From CAZKUN01 sp964555935 (GTDB taxonomy: Bacteria > Armatimonadota > Zipacnadia > Zipacnadales > VGFC01), in the NCBI GenBank assembly GCA_964555935.1, contig CAZKUN010000088.1, positions 1-32,275 on the forward strand: DNA of 32,275 nt. Reading direction: 5' to 3'. This document shows positions 16,943 to 25,702 of the stretch, in pieces. The first letter of the stretch is position 1, and each line of letters opens with the position of its first letter. The notes beneath the pieces are model-generated. The model ran no database searches. It saw only the letters and a list, made by a program, of their open reading frames with translations, and was not told the origin of the DNA. Both the position numbers and the translations under genes were made by a program.

Positions 16943-18142
16943 CTAGTCCTCGGGCTGCAGCCAGCGGTCCAGCCACGCGTAGGCCTTGTCCTGCATCTCG
17001 GAGTTGAACTCGTGCGGCCCGTCGTACCAGACGCCCTCGAACCTCTCGGGTACGTCGGCCTTCTCGTAGACCTTGGCGATCTTCTCGAAGGCCGCGTTGA
17101 CGCCATCCGTCGGGAACAGCCCGTCCTTCGATCCGTTGATGACCATCAGCCCGCCGGGGCAGTTCATCGAGACCACGTCCGGCAAGTCCATGTGCTGGTA
17201 GAGGCCGGGCATGATCTTCATCGGGCCGATGCTGGTCAGGTGGGACTGGAGCATGTCGCCGTAGGTCGACATCCACCCGACGACGACCGCCGCCTTGATG
17301 CGTGGATCGAGGCCCGCCAAGTGTGCCGAGCGGAAACCCCCGACCGACAAGCCGCAGCACCCGATGCGATCGGGATCGACGTCGGGCCGACTGACGAGGT
17401 AGTCGACGGTGCGGATGTCATCCACGAACATGACACCGGCCCAAGTGATCCCCGCCTCAAACAGCCCAACCCCCGTCAGCCACGTGTTGGCCCCCGAGCG
17501 GCGGTTGAAAGCGGCCACGTCCTCGGCGCTCATTGGCTCGCGCTCGAACCAGACCGGGGGATCGTCGGGCATGAGCATGCGGCGCTCGCCCCAGTAGAAC
17601 ATGTCGATGGCGATGACGATGTAGCCGCGCTTGGCCAGCTCAGTTGCCACGCTCCGGCCGGAGTAGTACGTGGCCTTGAAGTCGGCGAGCACGGGGTTTT
17701 CGTCTTCGGTCTCGACGATCTTCTCCTTGCCCCAGACATAGAAGCCGCCGTGATCGTGGAGCGCGACGACCGCCGGCTTGCGCTCGGGCCCGCCCTTGGG
17801 CAGAAGCAGGTACGCCGGGACGCGGATGTCGGGGGTCGTGTTGAAGTACATCTTCTCGCGGATGTACTCGCCGCAGTCCACTCGCTCCACCACCTCGACG
17901 TCGGGCGGGCACGTTGGCGGATCGTAGTGAAGCAGCTCAAGGGCGGTCTTGCGCGCCTTGCGCTTCCACGCGTTGAGGTTACGGAAGTTCGGCTGCAGGA
18001 ACGACAGCGGCAGATCCGAGCGGTCGGCCGTGGCCCGCAGCAGCGGGTGTAGCGAGCCCGTCTGGGCCCGCGGAATCGTGTCGTCCGCCTGAGAGCAAGT
18101 TGCTGCGACGACGACCGACAGCACGACTAGGGCACATGCCAT
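16943..18142 (-). CDS. Secreted alpha/beta-hydrolase esterase (acetyl xylan esterase / dienelactone hydrolase-like)
   Basis: 399 residues from ATG 18142, with AAGGAG six bases upstream; the frame is open for 90 further codons, but these look non-coding. Residues 1-20 are a signal peptide (ALVVLSVVVAATCSQA). The hydrolase core shows VPAYLLLPKG (108-117), HDHGGFYVWGKE near the oxyanion hole (129-140), nucleophile Ser266 in GLSVGG, acid Asp340 in NGSKDGLFP and His377 in DGPHEF. This is the full triad of the Abhydrolase_7/acetyl-xylan-esterase group, and the length fits. A long acidic insert (about 140-225) precedes the nucleophile. Expected role: removing acetyl or similar esters from a polysaccharide outside the cytoplasm. 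It is the first gene of a minus operon, divergent from the GH127-like gene. Confidence 0.92.
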   Translation of the reverse strand: MACALVVLSVVVAATCSQADDTIPRAQTGSLHPLLRATADRSDLPLSFLQPNFRNLNAWKRKARKTALELLHYDPPTCPPDVEVVERVDCGEYIREKMYFNTTPDIRVPAYLLLPKGGPERKPAVVALHDHGGFYVWGKEKIVETEDENPVLADFKATYYSGRSVATELAKRGYIVIAIDMFYWGERRMLMPDDPPVWFEREPMSAEDVAAFNRRSGANTWLTGVGLFEAGITWAGVMFVDDIRTVDYLVSRPDVDPDRIGCCGLSVGGFRSAHLAGLDPRIKAAVVVGWMSTYGDMLQSHLTSIGPMKIMPGLYQHMDLPDVVSMNCPGGLMVINGSKDGLFPTDGVNAAFEKIAKVYEKADVPERFEGVWYDGPHEFNSEMQDKAYAWLDRWLQPED

Positions 18143-18148
18143 TTCGGA

Positions 18149-18154
18149 CTCCTT
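18149..18154 (-). promoter_or_regulatory. Ribosome binding site fixing the esterase start
   Basis: AAGGAG on the minus strand, six bases before ATG 18142. It supports this start over upstream in-frame starts. The divergent gap 18143-18415 must hold promoters for two operons, but no clear consensus promoter is seen. Confidence 0.65.
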
Positions 18155-18415
18155 GTGCGGCTCAGCCGGCCACCTTGGTTCGGCTCCGTCGCGAGCGACT
18201 GACCGGACGCCTCGTTGAGGTTCCCGGACGGATCGGTAACTCCCTGCGTCCGCCGGAGTCCTGCCCTGCTCCGACGGAGCGGCGACGCGGCGGCTCCCAG
18301 CGAGGCATTGCTGCAGGGGCTGACGAACGGTGCGGCATGTGGGGACGTGTTGCGGGGTCTGAGATCCGCCCAGATTGGCTTGGGACCACAGAGCCGGACG
18401 GACAGGAGCCAAGAC

Positions 18416-20266
18416 ATGTCAGCAGACAGCAACACGGCATCGCTAGACGGACTGCCCGCTCGCGTGGGGGAGTATTACGACGCTGATGTGCCCGCGACTC
18501 TGGACTTGACGGAGCGGGCCAAGTTGGGGATTCTGCACTTCACGTCCATTCTGGACGCAGAGAATGGCTACCAGATGCGCTGGACCGGCAACCCCACCGA
18601 GATGAGTCACGGGAAGGGCATCTACGCCATCTGCCAGCCCAAGGCGTTCGAGGCCATGGCGATGCTCCGCGCCATGAGCGGTAGCCGCCAGGGCCTCCGC
18701 CGCGAGGCGCGGATGGTCGAGACGATGGTGTCACTGCTGGGGGAGGATGGCCTCTGGTGGACGCCCGAGGATGGAGAGGGAATGCCATGGCTGGGCCCGC
18801 AGGAGATGCTCCCCAACATCAGCCCCCACGGCGCGGGGCGGATGCTGCGAGCAATGATTGCGTGGTACCAGTACACTGGCGATGAGGCGTGGGCGGGGCG
18901 CATCGACCGGATGGTTGAGGGGTTCGACCGGGTCCTGGTGGCGCGCGCGGAGGACTACGCGTATGTCCCCGTTCCCGGAGGCAGCACCGAGGTCACGGAC
19001 ATGTGCGAGTACCTCGACACCTGCTACGTTAGGGATCGCGGCTGGGCAGGTTTCGAGGAGCCGATGGACGAGAAGACCGTCCCGGGCACCGAGGGGTCCC
19101 TGCTCTGTCACACGGGGCACTTTCCGGGCGCGCTGGCGAATTGGCACCGGCTCACGGGCAGCGAGCGGGCGCTGAGGCTGTCGGGTGAACTCGCGCGCTT
19201 CCACACCAAGCCGAGGTTCTGGGCCGACTGGGAAGGCGGGGAGTACCCGGGAGTGGTCGGCGCGGAGCATGCCCACTGGCACGGGCACGTCCACGGGTAT
19301 TTGAACACTCTTCGCGCCGTCCTGGAATACGCCATCGCCGCCAACGATCCGAAGCTCAAGGCCTTCGCGCGCGATGGCTACGAGTGGACCCGCCAGCCCA
19401 CGCTCGCGCGCTTCGGCTTCGTGGGCGATTGCCAGGGATGCGGCTGCGGGCGACTGATAGGTTTGGCGATCAAGCTGAGCGACGCTGGCGTCGGCGACTA
19501 CTGGGAGGATGTGGACACCTACGTCCGCAACATCCACGCCGAGATGCAGTTCATGCCGGAGGATCTCCCGGGCCTCGCCGCTGATTGGGAGGCGAGGGCG
19601 GGATCGGCCGACGCGACGCCTGAGGAAGCAATGGTCGGCGGCTTCGCGGGCCCGGCGTTTGGGGAGGACTTCAAGAACCAGTGGTATCTGTGCTGCTCCC
19701 CACATGGCAACATGGGGCTGTTCTACGCCTGGGATGGGATACTGCGGTATGCCGAGGGCACGGCCCGGGTCAACCTGCTTCTCAACCGCGCATCGCCCTG
19801 GCTGGACATCGACAGCTACCTGCCATACGAGGGCAAGGTGGTGCTCAGGAACAAGGCCTGCGCGGAGGCCTTCATACGCATCCCATTATGGGTCGACGGC
19901 GACACGGTCGAGTGCCGGATCGGCGACCGGTCCGTCCGCCCTGCGTGGTTCGGGAGGTACCTGCGCCTCGGGGATCTGAAGGAGGGGGACGTGGTGACGA
20001 TCGAGTTCCCCATCGAGGAGAGGACCGAGGAATGGACGGGCCCGGCCGGCGAGGGCTGGACTCCCACCCTCGGCTGTTGGTTCCCTCAGCCTGCCGCTGA
20101 TCGCCCTACCACGTTCACGCTAAGAGGCAACACCATCGTCGGGCTCTCGCAGCCAATCACGCCGGGCAATCCTCTCTTCCAGAGGCGCGCCGATAAATAC
20201 CGGGCCACCGAGGCGCCCATGGCGAGGGTGGAGCGATTCGTGACGCCAACCGTCTTGCGGTGGTGA
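18416..20266 (+). CDS. GH127-like (DUF1680, beta-L-arabinofuranosidase family) protein, no signal peptide
   Basis: 616 residues from ATG 18416, with AGGAG seven bases upstream. The N terminus (MSADSNTASLDGLPARVGEY) has no hydrophobic segment, so it should be cytoplasmic, unlike nearly every neighbour. The body is an alpha/alpha barrel: MLRAMIAWYQYTGDEAW, FPGALANWHRLTGSERALRL and HGHVHGYLNTLRAVLEYA are typical helix pairs. The cysteine pair in WYLCCSPHGNMG (Cys426-Cys427) matches the CC-x-x-[HN]-x motif that supplies nucleophile and zinc ligand in GH127. The upstream cluster DCQGCGCG (338-345) lies where GH127 has Glu-x-Cys; here the Glu looks replaced by Cys, so the metal site may differ. A sandwich follows (about 450-530). 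Probable role: removing terminal arabinose-like residues from imported oligosaccharides. The next gene starts 25 bases on. Confidence 0.88.
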   Translation: MSADSNTASLDGLPARVGEYYDADVPATLDLTERAKLGILHFTSILDAENGYQMRWTGNPTEMSHGKGIYAICQPKAFEAMAMLRAMSGSRQGLRREARMVETMVSLLGEDGLWWTPEDGEGMPWLGPQEMLPNISPHGAGRMLRAMIAWYQYTGDEAWAGRIDRMVEGFDRVLVARAEDYAYVPVPGGSTEVTDMCEYLDTCYVRDRGWAGFEEPMDEKTVPGTEGSLLCHTGHFPGALANWHRLTGSERALRLSGELARFHTKPRFWADWEGGEYPGVVGAEHAHWHGHVHGYLNTLRAVLEYAIAANDPKLKAFARDGYEWTRQPTLARFGFVGDCQGCGCGRLIGLAIKLSDAGVGDYWEDVDTYVRNIHAEMQFMPEDLPGLAADWEARAGSADATPEEAMVGGFAGPAFGEDFKNQWYLCCSPHGNMGLFYAWDGILRYAEGTARVNLLLNRASPWLDIDSYLPYEGKVVLRNKACAEAFIRIPLWVDGDTVECRIGDRSVRPAWFGRYLRLGDLKEGDVVTIEFPIEERTEEWTGPAGEGWTPTLGCWFPQPAADRPTTFTLRGNTIVGLSQPITPGNPLFQRRADKYRATEAPMARVERFVTPTVLRW

Positions 20267-20291
20267 TGACTGACGACGTGGGAGGTGCGCG

Positions 20292-23159
20292 ATGCGTGGA
20301 ATTGGCCGTTTACTGATACTTGCAGCATGCGTGGCATGTGCCGCTCCGCTTTGCGCCGACTGGGCGGATGTCGGCTTCGTGCTTCAGGAGGGCGAGGCGA
20401 ACGCGGTTGATGGGCCAGGCGAGGCCTATGATAGCGCGCGACCGGCTACCGGTGACTGGACGGCATCGTGGCCCCTTGGGAACCACGCGGCGGCCCTCGC
20501 GGGCACGCGGATCCGAGTACACTCCGCGAAGACCGTCACGTTCCGCGACCACAACGCCAACTGCGGGGCCTCCAACCAGAACAGCCACCTTGTGCTGCGG
20601 GTGACGCTTTCGGAGCCGGTTTCCGCCTTCAGATGGGACATCGGCGACCACGGGCAGGATGTCACGCCTGGCGCCCTGCTTGCCGCCCGCTACGGCACCG
20701 ATGGCGAGACGTGGGCGGACGCTTACGTTTACATGCCCGGGCAGAAAACCGTCGATCCGCCGCCCGTCGACGTGACCCTCGCCGCGCCCAGCGCTGAAAT
20801 CTACTTGGGCTGGTTCACGGAAGTGCCCCAAGACGGGCGGGCCTGGTGGAACATGGGCACGACCGGCGCGCTTACCTTCGCGCCGGTCGGAGAGACACTC
20901 CCCGCCATCGCGCCGCGGGCTCTTGCGTCGGTGGCCGCGCTCCGGGGACCACGGCTGGTTCCGAGCACGTTCTTCGGCACCACGACACACGTCAACACCC
21001 CGCTCAGCGTGGAGCTGATGGGCGACCTGGGCATGCCCTGCGCCCGCCTGGACTTCCTGTGGCTCGGCCTCGAGCCGGAGCCCGGCGAGTACCGGTTCCC
21101 GCCGGACTTCTGGATCATCAAGAGCGCCGACCTCGGTGTCCAGGAGGGCCTCGACCAGCTCGTGATCCTAACGCAAGCCCCCGAGTGGGCCATGGCCGAG
21201 AACGGCACCTTCCCGAACGACGAAAGCGCGGCGGCCCTCGAGGAGTTCATGTACCAGATCGCCACCAAGTACAAGGGCAAGATCCGCTACTGGCAGGCGA
21301 TGAACGAGCCGAACATGGCGATCTGGCAGGAGCGCTACATCACCTTCCTCAAGGCCTTCCACGCCGGAGTGAAGCGGGCGGACCCGAACAACCAGGTCGT
21401 GCTGTGCGGGTTCGCCGGCGAGGCGTGGCGACACCTGGACGCAGTCTACCGGCTGGGCGGGAAGGACTACTTCGACGTCATCGCATCCCACTCATACACC
21501 CGCCCGCGCCTCCCCGAGGACGGGGGGTACCTCGAGCTGATCGGGCGACTGCACGAGGTGATGGTCAGGCATGGAGATGAGAAGCCGCTCTGGGTCACCG
21601 AGATGGGATGGCAGGGCGTCGAGCCCTCGATGCTGGAGTACCTTCGCTCGAAGTATCCGGGGCACCGTAGCTACGCGGTCACCGAGGAGCAGCAGGCGCG
21701 AGGCCTTGCCAGGCTATACCTGCTCTCCGCCACCGTTCCGTGGATCGAGAGGGTGTACTTCTTCCATCTGCACCAGGAGTCGGCCTACACTGAAATCATG
21801 GAGCAGGTCGACTACTACAGCGGCCTCTTCACCCCCTGGCGTGAGGGGAATGTCCGACCCAAGGACGCCTACTTCGCCATGAAGACGGTCATCGATGTGC
21901 TCAAGGAGTCCGACTACACGCTCTGGCTGGATCTCGGCGAGCGGCTCCGGGGGCTCGTGTTCGAGCGAGGCGACGAGGCAACGGTGGCGCTCTGGAGCCT
22001 CGACGATGGCGTCACGATGACCCTCAAGGATGCCTCGGCCATCCGCGAGATCACCAGCATGGTCGGCACTCCGGTGCTGGTGGATGAGGGTCGCCTGCCC
22101 CTCTCGGGGAGGCCCATCTACGTCAGAGTCGACGTGGCTGACGCGGAGCGCCTGAGTGACGAGATAGCGCAGGCCGAGGTGACGGGCGCGCGACGGTTCC
22201 AGCTTGCCGTCGCCCCGGATGCGGCGCGGGCCAAGCCGGGCCGTCCCGCCGTAAGCGTCGAGATCAAGAACGCGGGTCGTCACCCCGCGACGCCACCTCC
22301 CATCCACCTCGAGTCCCAGTCTCCGGCGTGGCAACCGGCTGAGGACCCCATCACCGACGACGAGCCGCTCGCGGCCGGGGTGACGCGGTCGCACTCGGTC
22401 GCGCTGGTCGGTGCAGATGGAGGCGGAGGCGAGGTCGCCTGCCGCCTGACAGCCCGGTTGTTCGACGGCGATCTGCTGACCCGTGCGGACAAGACTGTAA
22501 GGTACGCGATTGCCGGGGCGCGGCCGCCGGGGTTCGCCGCGGACGGCGATCTGACGGAGTGGCGGGGCCATGAGAGTATCCGGATCGGAGTGTGGGAGGA
22601 GCAACGAGAACTCCCCGGCTGGGCCGGTCCCGGTGATTGCTCGGCTCAGTGGTTCTGCGCGAGCGACCCCGAGGCGCTCTACCTCGCCGTCGAGGTGACC
22701 GACGACACGCATCACCTGCCTGTCGACGCCGCGACGGCGGACGCCATGTGGCAGGGCGACGGTCTGCAGATAGCCTTCGACGTGGCGGGCGATGCCCGGC
22801 GTGTCTCGAACGTGCCGCAGTACGACGGCGAGAATGACGTCGAGATCGGCCTGGGCCTGGCTCCTTCGGGGCCGCTCGCTTTCGCATGGGCGAACCCGCG
22901 CGGCGAGACGGGCGCGCTGACGCTCGCGCAGTACGCGATCCAACGAGACGACGCGGAGGGCAGGACCCGGTACGAGATCGCCATGCCCTGGTCGCTATTG
23001 GGACTCGCCGAGGCGCCTGTCGGCCGCTGGATGGGGATGAACGTGCTGGTCAATGACAACGACGGCGAGGCGCGCCGCGGCTGGCTCGAGTGGGCGCCGG
23101 GGATCGGCTACACTAAGGACCCGAGCCAGTTTCCCAAGGTGTTCATGGCGTGTCAGTAA
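20292..23159 (+). CDS. Secreted clan GH-A glycoside hydrolase (GH39/GH5-like) with C-terminal CBM9-like domain
   Basis: 955 residues from ATG 20292, with GGAGG six bases upstream, 25 bases after the GH127-like gene (same operon). The signal peptide is GRLLILAACVACAAPLCA. Residues about 25-200 form a sandwich (SAFRWDIGDHGQDV). The barrel at about 220-545 has clan GH-A landmarks: general acid Glu339 in YWQAMNEPN, VIASHSY (396-402), and nucleophile Glu437 in LWVTEMGWQ. Both catalytic glutamates are present, so it should be a retaining beta-glycosidase, e.g. xylosidase- or glucuronidase-like as in GH39/GH5-type enzymes. After a small all-beta region come a CARDB-like segment (about 650-750) and a CBM9/DOMON-like module (about 755-955: ADGDLTEWRG, DAMWQGDGLQIAFD, ARRGWLEWAPG). 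Confidence 0.92.
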   Translation: MRGIGRLLILAACVACAAPLCADWADVGFVLQEGEANAVDGPGEAYDSARPATGDWTASWPLGNHAAALAGTRIRVHSAKTVTFRDHNANCGASNQNSHLVLRVTLSEPVSAFRWDIGDHGQDVTPGALLAARYGTDGETWADAYVYMPGQKTVDPPPVDVTLAAPSAEIYLGWFTEVPQDGRAWWNMGTTGALTFAPVGETLPAIAPRALASVAALRGPRLVPSTFFGTTTHVNTPLSVELMGDLGMPCARLDFLWLGLEPEPGEYRFPPDFWIIKSADLGVQEGLDQLVILTQAPEWAMAENGTFPNDESAAALEEFMYQIATKYKGKIRYWQAMNEPNMAIWQERYITFLKAFHAGVKRADPNNQVVLCGFAGEAWRHLDAVYRLGGKDYFDVIASHSYTRPRLPEDGGYLELIGRLHEVMVRHGDEKPLWVTEMGWQGVEPSMLEYLRSKYPGHRSYAVTEEQQARGLARLYLLSATVPWIERVYFFHLHQESAYTEIMEQVDYYSGLFTPWREGNVRPKDAYFAMKTVIDVLKESDYTLWLDLGERLRGLVFERGDEATVALWSLDDGVTMTLKDASAIREITSMVGTPVLVDEGRLPLSGRPIYVRVDVADAERLSDEIAQAEVTGARRFQLAVAPDAARAKPGRPAVSVEIKNAGRHPATPPPIHLESQSPAWQPAEDPITDDEPLAAGVTRSHSVALVGADGGGGEVACRLTARLFDGDLLTRADKTVRYAIAGARPPGFAADGDLTEWRGHESIRIGVWEEQRELPGWAGPGDCSAQWFCASDPEALYLAVEVTDDTHHLPVDAATADAMWQGDGLQIAFDVAGDARRVSNVPQYDGENDVEIGLGLAPSGPLAFAWANPRGETGALTLAQYAIQRDDAEGRTRYEIAMPWSLLGLAEAPVGRWMGMNVLVNDNDGEARRGWLEWAPGIGYTKDPSQFPKVFMACQ

Positions 23160-23283
23160 CGCTCTTTGGGCGACTGGCTTCGCCGCGGCATGTTGGGCAA
23201 TCCGGTAGGCGGCGCGGACGCGCAATCGCTGCTGCTGGAGGAGGGACGGCCCGTCTACCTGGTGTCTGACGAACTGTCGGCGA

Positions 23284-23319
23284 CTAGTACCCGCGCGAAC
23301 TTATGCGTGCGAGCACTAG
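23284..23319. terminator. Imperfect hairpin at the convergent gene ends
   Basis: Arms 23284-23297 and 23306-23319 pair at 11 of 14 positions plus one G-U, with an eight-base loop. The hairpin overlaps the TAG stop of the beta-helix gene and lies between two convergent genes. There is no T run, so it would not be a classical intrinsic terminator; it could be a bidirectional or stabilising hairpin. Confidence 0.35.
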
Positions 23320-25445
23320 GGCGTTGGCGTGAGGGCCTTGGGCGGATCGTAGGTCCACTCCTCGACCGGCGGAGCGGGCCGCAACTCATGCTCGTAGAGC
23401 CCGATCTTCTCGAAGGGGATCGGTCGGAAACCGGGCAATTGGGTGAAGACTTCCGAATCGGCCCGCAGTCCGAAGTTGCCGCCCGCCGCGTCGATGAAGC
23501 CCGGGTCGGCGTTCGTGACCCAGTTCTCGCCCGGGTCGACCTCCCAGTTCCCGCTCTTGACCTCGGCCCCCATCACGATGACGTTTCGAACCGCCTCGTT
23601 CACCCTCCGGTCTCCCGGCTGGGGATCCATGAAACCCACCAACTCGGGGTAGCGCGTGGTGTAGGGCGGCTTGGTGATATCGACTTCTTCCAGGAGCTTC
23701 TTCTGAAAGAAGCAGTCCATGCCTCCGTCGACGGCCGTCTTCCATCGCTCGTCATTCCACGGCGCCGAGCCGAGGGCGCGCTTGCACTCGACGAAGATGT
23801 TGTTCTCGGCCATGGCGCCGTGCCCGCCATGGGAGAAGACCGTGCCGAAGGAGCCCTTGCCCGGCTCGCCACAGCGGAAGAACACATTGCCAAAGACCGT
23901 GTCGCCGCCATCGCCGTCATCGAAGTAGACCGCCGCGTTGCCGTGGCCCATGGGGCTGCCGATATTGTGCCAGAAGTTGTAGCGGATCATGTTCCCCCGG
24001 CACGATGGGTTGCGGCCCTTGTAGAGCGCGCCGCAGTCGTCGGTTTCGGTGCAGACCCCATGCACGATGTTGTATTCGAACGTGTGGTCATTGCCCTGGA
24101 TGGAGATGGCTTGGTGGGGGGCCTCGTGCACGAGGTTGTGAGCCCCGCGATTGCCGACGCCGCCGAGGATGATCCCGTACGCCGATGTCTGCTGGTGCCG
24201 TGAGAAGCCCCAGATGTGGTTGTTGAGCGCCTCATGTCCCGCGGGAGCGAGCGTCTTCCGGTCGCCGCCGGTGAGGCGCAGGCCGCCCGTGCCCGTATCG
24301 TGGATGTCACAGGCCTCGACCGTGTGGCCGGCGCCGCCCTCGACCCGGATGCCGAGCTGGCGCGCGTTGCGGACCTCACACGCCTCGATGCGGTTGCCGC
24401 TCCCACCCGTGACCAGAATGCCGTCGCCTTGGCAGGCCTCCACGGTGAATCCGCGCAGGGAGATGTGCGATGCGTCGGTGAGCGTCACGACGGGGCCCTG
24501 CAATGTGGAGAGCACCACGCGGGCTGCGGCCAACTCGCCCGGTGGCCAGAAGTAGAGCGTCTCAGTCTCCGGGTCGATGTAGTACTCGCCCGGGCTATCC
24601 AACTCCTCGAGCAGGTTCACTGCCCTGTACCGGCGGGGCGAGGGGTTGCCTTGCTTGACGCCGTACAGGTGCGCGTCCGTGAAGGTGATTCGTCGCGTCT
24701 CCGAGTCGATCTCCGCCACTCTGATCGTCTCAGCGTACCAGTCGTAGCACCAGTAGCCCTGCAGCCAGACGCCGGCCTCGACGCTCCAGCGCCCGGGCCG
24801 GTCGCCGCTATACTCGATGACTCCAGGTATGTTGGCGTTGTCGCCATCGCGCGGCCGCGAGCCGGATTCGATGATGCCGGCGATGGTTGTCCAGCCCTCG
24901 TTGGGCCACCGGGCCAGCGCCATGCGTTCGTCGTTGAAGAACAGCTCGGGGGCCGAAGGCGATCCGCGGAACTTCGCCGGGAACGGTGGGGGAGGGGGGA
25001 TGCCGAGGTCGGCCAGCCCCGCTTGCCTGACCTGGTCGCGAGCTGAGGCGTCGAGCCTCGCCAGGACTTCGGCGGATGTTACGGGGACGAGGGATTCGGG
25101 GGGGACGGCCCGGCCGCCGCTCAGACGCACTTCCTCACCGGGCGCCGCGAGGAACACCACGGGGGCGTCGGCTGTGCCCGAGTCCTCCTCGGCCAACTCG
25201 AAGCTTCCTGGCTGTTCGTACGTGCCACCCCGAACGACCACGTTCACGCCCTTGGCGTGCTGCTTACCACTCGCTCGCGAGGCCCGAATTGCGTCGCGCG
25301 CGCCGGCGAGCGTGGCGAACGGGCGCTTCTTGGTGCCGCGACTCGCGTCATTGCCGTCGGTTGCTACGTAGAACGTCTCCGCCTGGACCGCGCAGCACGT
25401 CCCGATGAGTGCCAGCATCGCCGTCCACAATCCGTGGTGTGCCAT
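23316..25445 (-). CDS. Secreted right-handed parallel beta-helix protein (GH141/lyase-like)
   Basis: 709 residues from ATG 25445 (GGAG five bases upstream), chosen because it begins the signal peptide (LWTAMLALIGTCCAVQA). The mature start, FYVATDGNDASRGTKKRPFATL (25-46), is the usual opening of secreted beta-helix enzymes including GH141-type fucosidase/xylanase relatives and DUF1565 proteins. Residues about 190-320 form an inserted sandwich (AGVWLQGYWCYDWYAETI, YYIDPETETLYFWPPGEL). Residues about 335-640 are short repeated coils: HISLRGFTVEACQGDGI, NRIEACEVRNARQLGI, HTVEACDIHDTGTGGL, HTFEYNIVHGVC, GNMIRYNFWHNIG, MAENNIFVECKR. Asp-rich sites (TETDDCGALY, YFDDGDGGD) lie on the helix and could be catalytic. 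The enzyme class is inferred; specificity is unknown. It is the last gene of the right-hand minus cluster. Confidence 0.9.
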   Translation of the reverse strand: MAHHGLWTAMLALIGTCCAVQAETFYVATDGNDASRGTKKRPFATLAGARDAIRASRASGKQHAKGVNVVVRGGTYEQPGSFELAEEDSGTADAPVVFLAAPGEEVRLSGGRAVPPESLVPVTSAEVLARLDASARDQVRQAGLADLGIPPPPPFPAKFRGSPSAPELFFNDERMALARWPNEGWTTIAGIIESGSRPRDGDNANIPGVIEYSGDRPGRWSVEAGVWLQGYWCYDWYAETIRVAEIDSETRRITFTDAHLYGVKQGNPSPRRYRAVNLLEELDSPGEYYIDPETETLYFWPPGELAAARVVLSTLQGPVVTLTDASHISLRGFTVEACQGDGILVTGGSGNRIEACEVRNARQLGIRVEGGAGHTVEACDIHDTGTGGLRLTGGDRKTLAPAGHEALNNHIWGFSRHQQTSAYGIILGGVGNRGAHNLVHEAPHQAISIQGNDHTFEYNIVHGVCTETDDCGALYKGRNPSCRGNMIRYNFWHNIGSPMGHGNAAVYFDDGDGGDTVFGNVFFRCGEPGKGSFGTVFSHGGHGAMAENNIFVECKRALGSAPWNDERWKTAVDGGMDCFFQKKLLEEVDITKPPYTTRYPELVGFMDPQPGDRRVNEAVRNVIVMGAEVKSGNWEVDPGENWVTNADPGFIDAAGGNFGLRADSEVFTQLPGFRPIPFEKIGLYEHELRPAPPVEEWTYDPPKALTPTP

Positions 25446-25585
25446 GTCAACTCCGCTCTTTCTGGTCCGACCTTTGGCTTGGAGTCCGTGCCGCATGTGC
25501 TCGCATCCTGGGAATCGGCGAGTCCTCGGGCTCTGTCGTCGGTTTCGTCATCACCCACCCCATGCTCGCTTTCCGCCAACCCCTG

Positions 25586-25662
25586 TAAGAGGGGCTTTAG
25601 CCCCGACGCCGTTGGCCGCGTGCGCTCTGACGTCTACGGCGTCGGGGCTAAAGAGCCTCTTA
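25586..25662. repeat. Long imperfect inverted repeat (REP/BIME-like hairpin)
   Basis: Arms 25586-25612 and 25636-25662 are 27 bases each and complementary at 25 positions, separated by 23 bases. The centre of each arm is itself near-palindromic (GGGGCTTTAGCCCC in the left arm). It lies between two minus-strand genes in a 257-base gap. This form (GGGGCTAAAGCCCC cores facing each other) resembles REP/BIME-like intergenic palindromes. Possible roles are mRNA stabilisation, attenuation between the GxGYxYP and beta-helix genes, or a mobile palindrome. Confidence 0.85.
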
Positions 25663-25702
25663 AATGTATTGGGCGGATGAGGGAGCAAGGAGGTGGATGC
25701 GG

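Noticed and set aside
16843..17106. N-terminal extension of the LamG/toroid protein
   Set aside because: The extra 88 residues are Arg/Ser/Thr-rich, overlap the esterase gene and would bury the signal peptide.
16727..18052. 441-residue plus-strand open frame
   Set aside because: Antisense to the esterase, whose complete catalytic triad is visible.
18268..18290. CTCCGACGGAGCGGCGAC stretch as a third copy of the 34-nt repeat
   Set aside because: Only a few bases are shared; the similarity is not above chance in GC-rich DNA.
18215..18415. N-terminal extension of the GH127-like protein
   Set aside because: Low-quality coding ahead of an ATG with a well-placed AGGAG; the region is the divergent control gap.
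21714..22943. 409-residue minus-strand open frame
   Set aside because: Antisense shadow of the clan GH-A/CBM9 gene.
23166..24203. 345-residue plus-strand open frame following the GH-A gene
   Set aside because: Antisense to the beta-helix gene, whose repeated coils are unmistakable; the plus frame has no domain.
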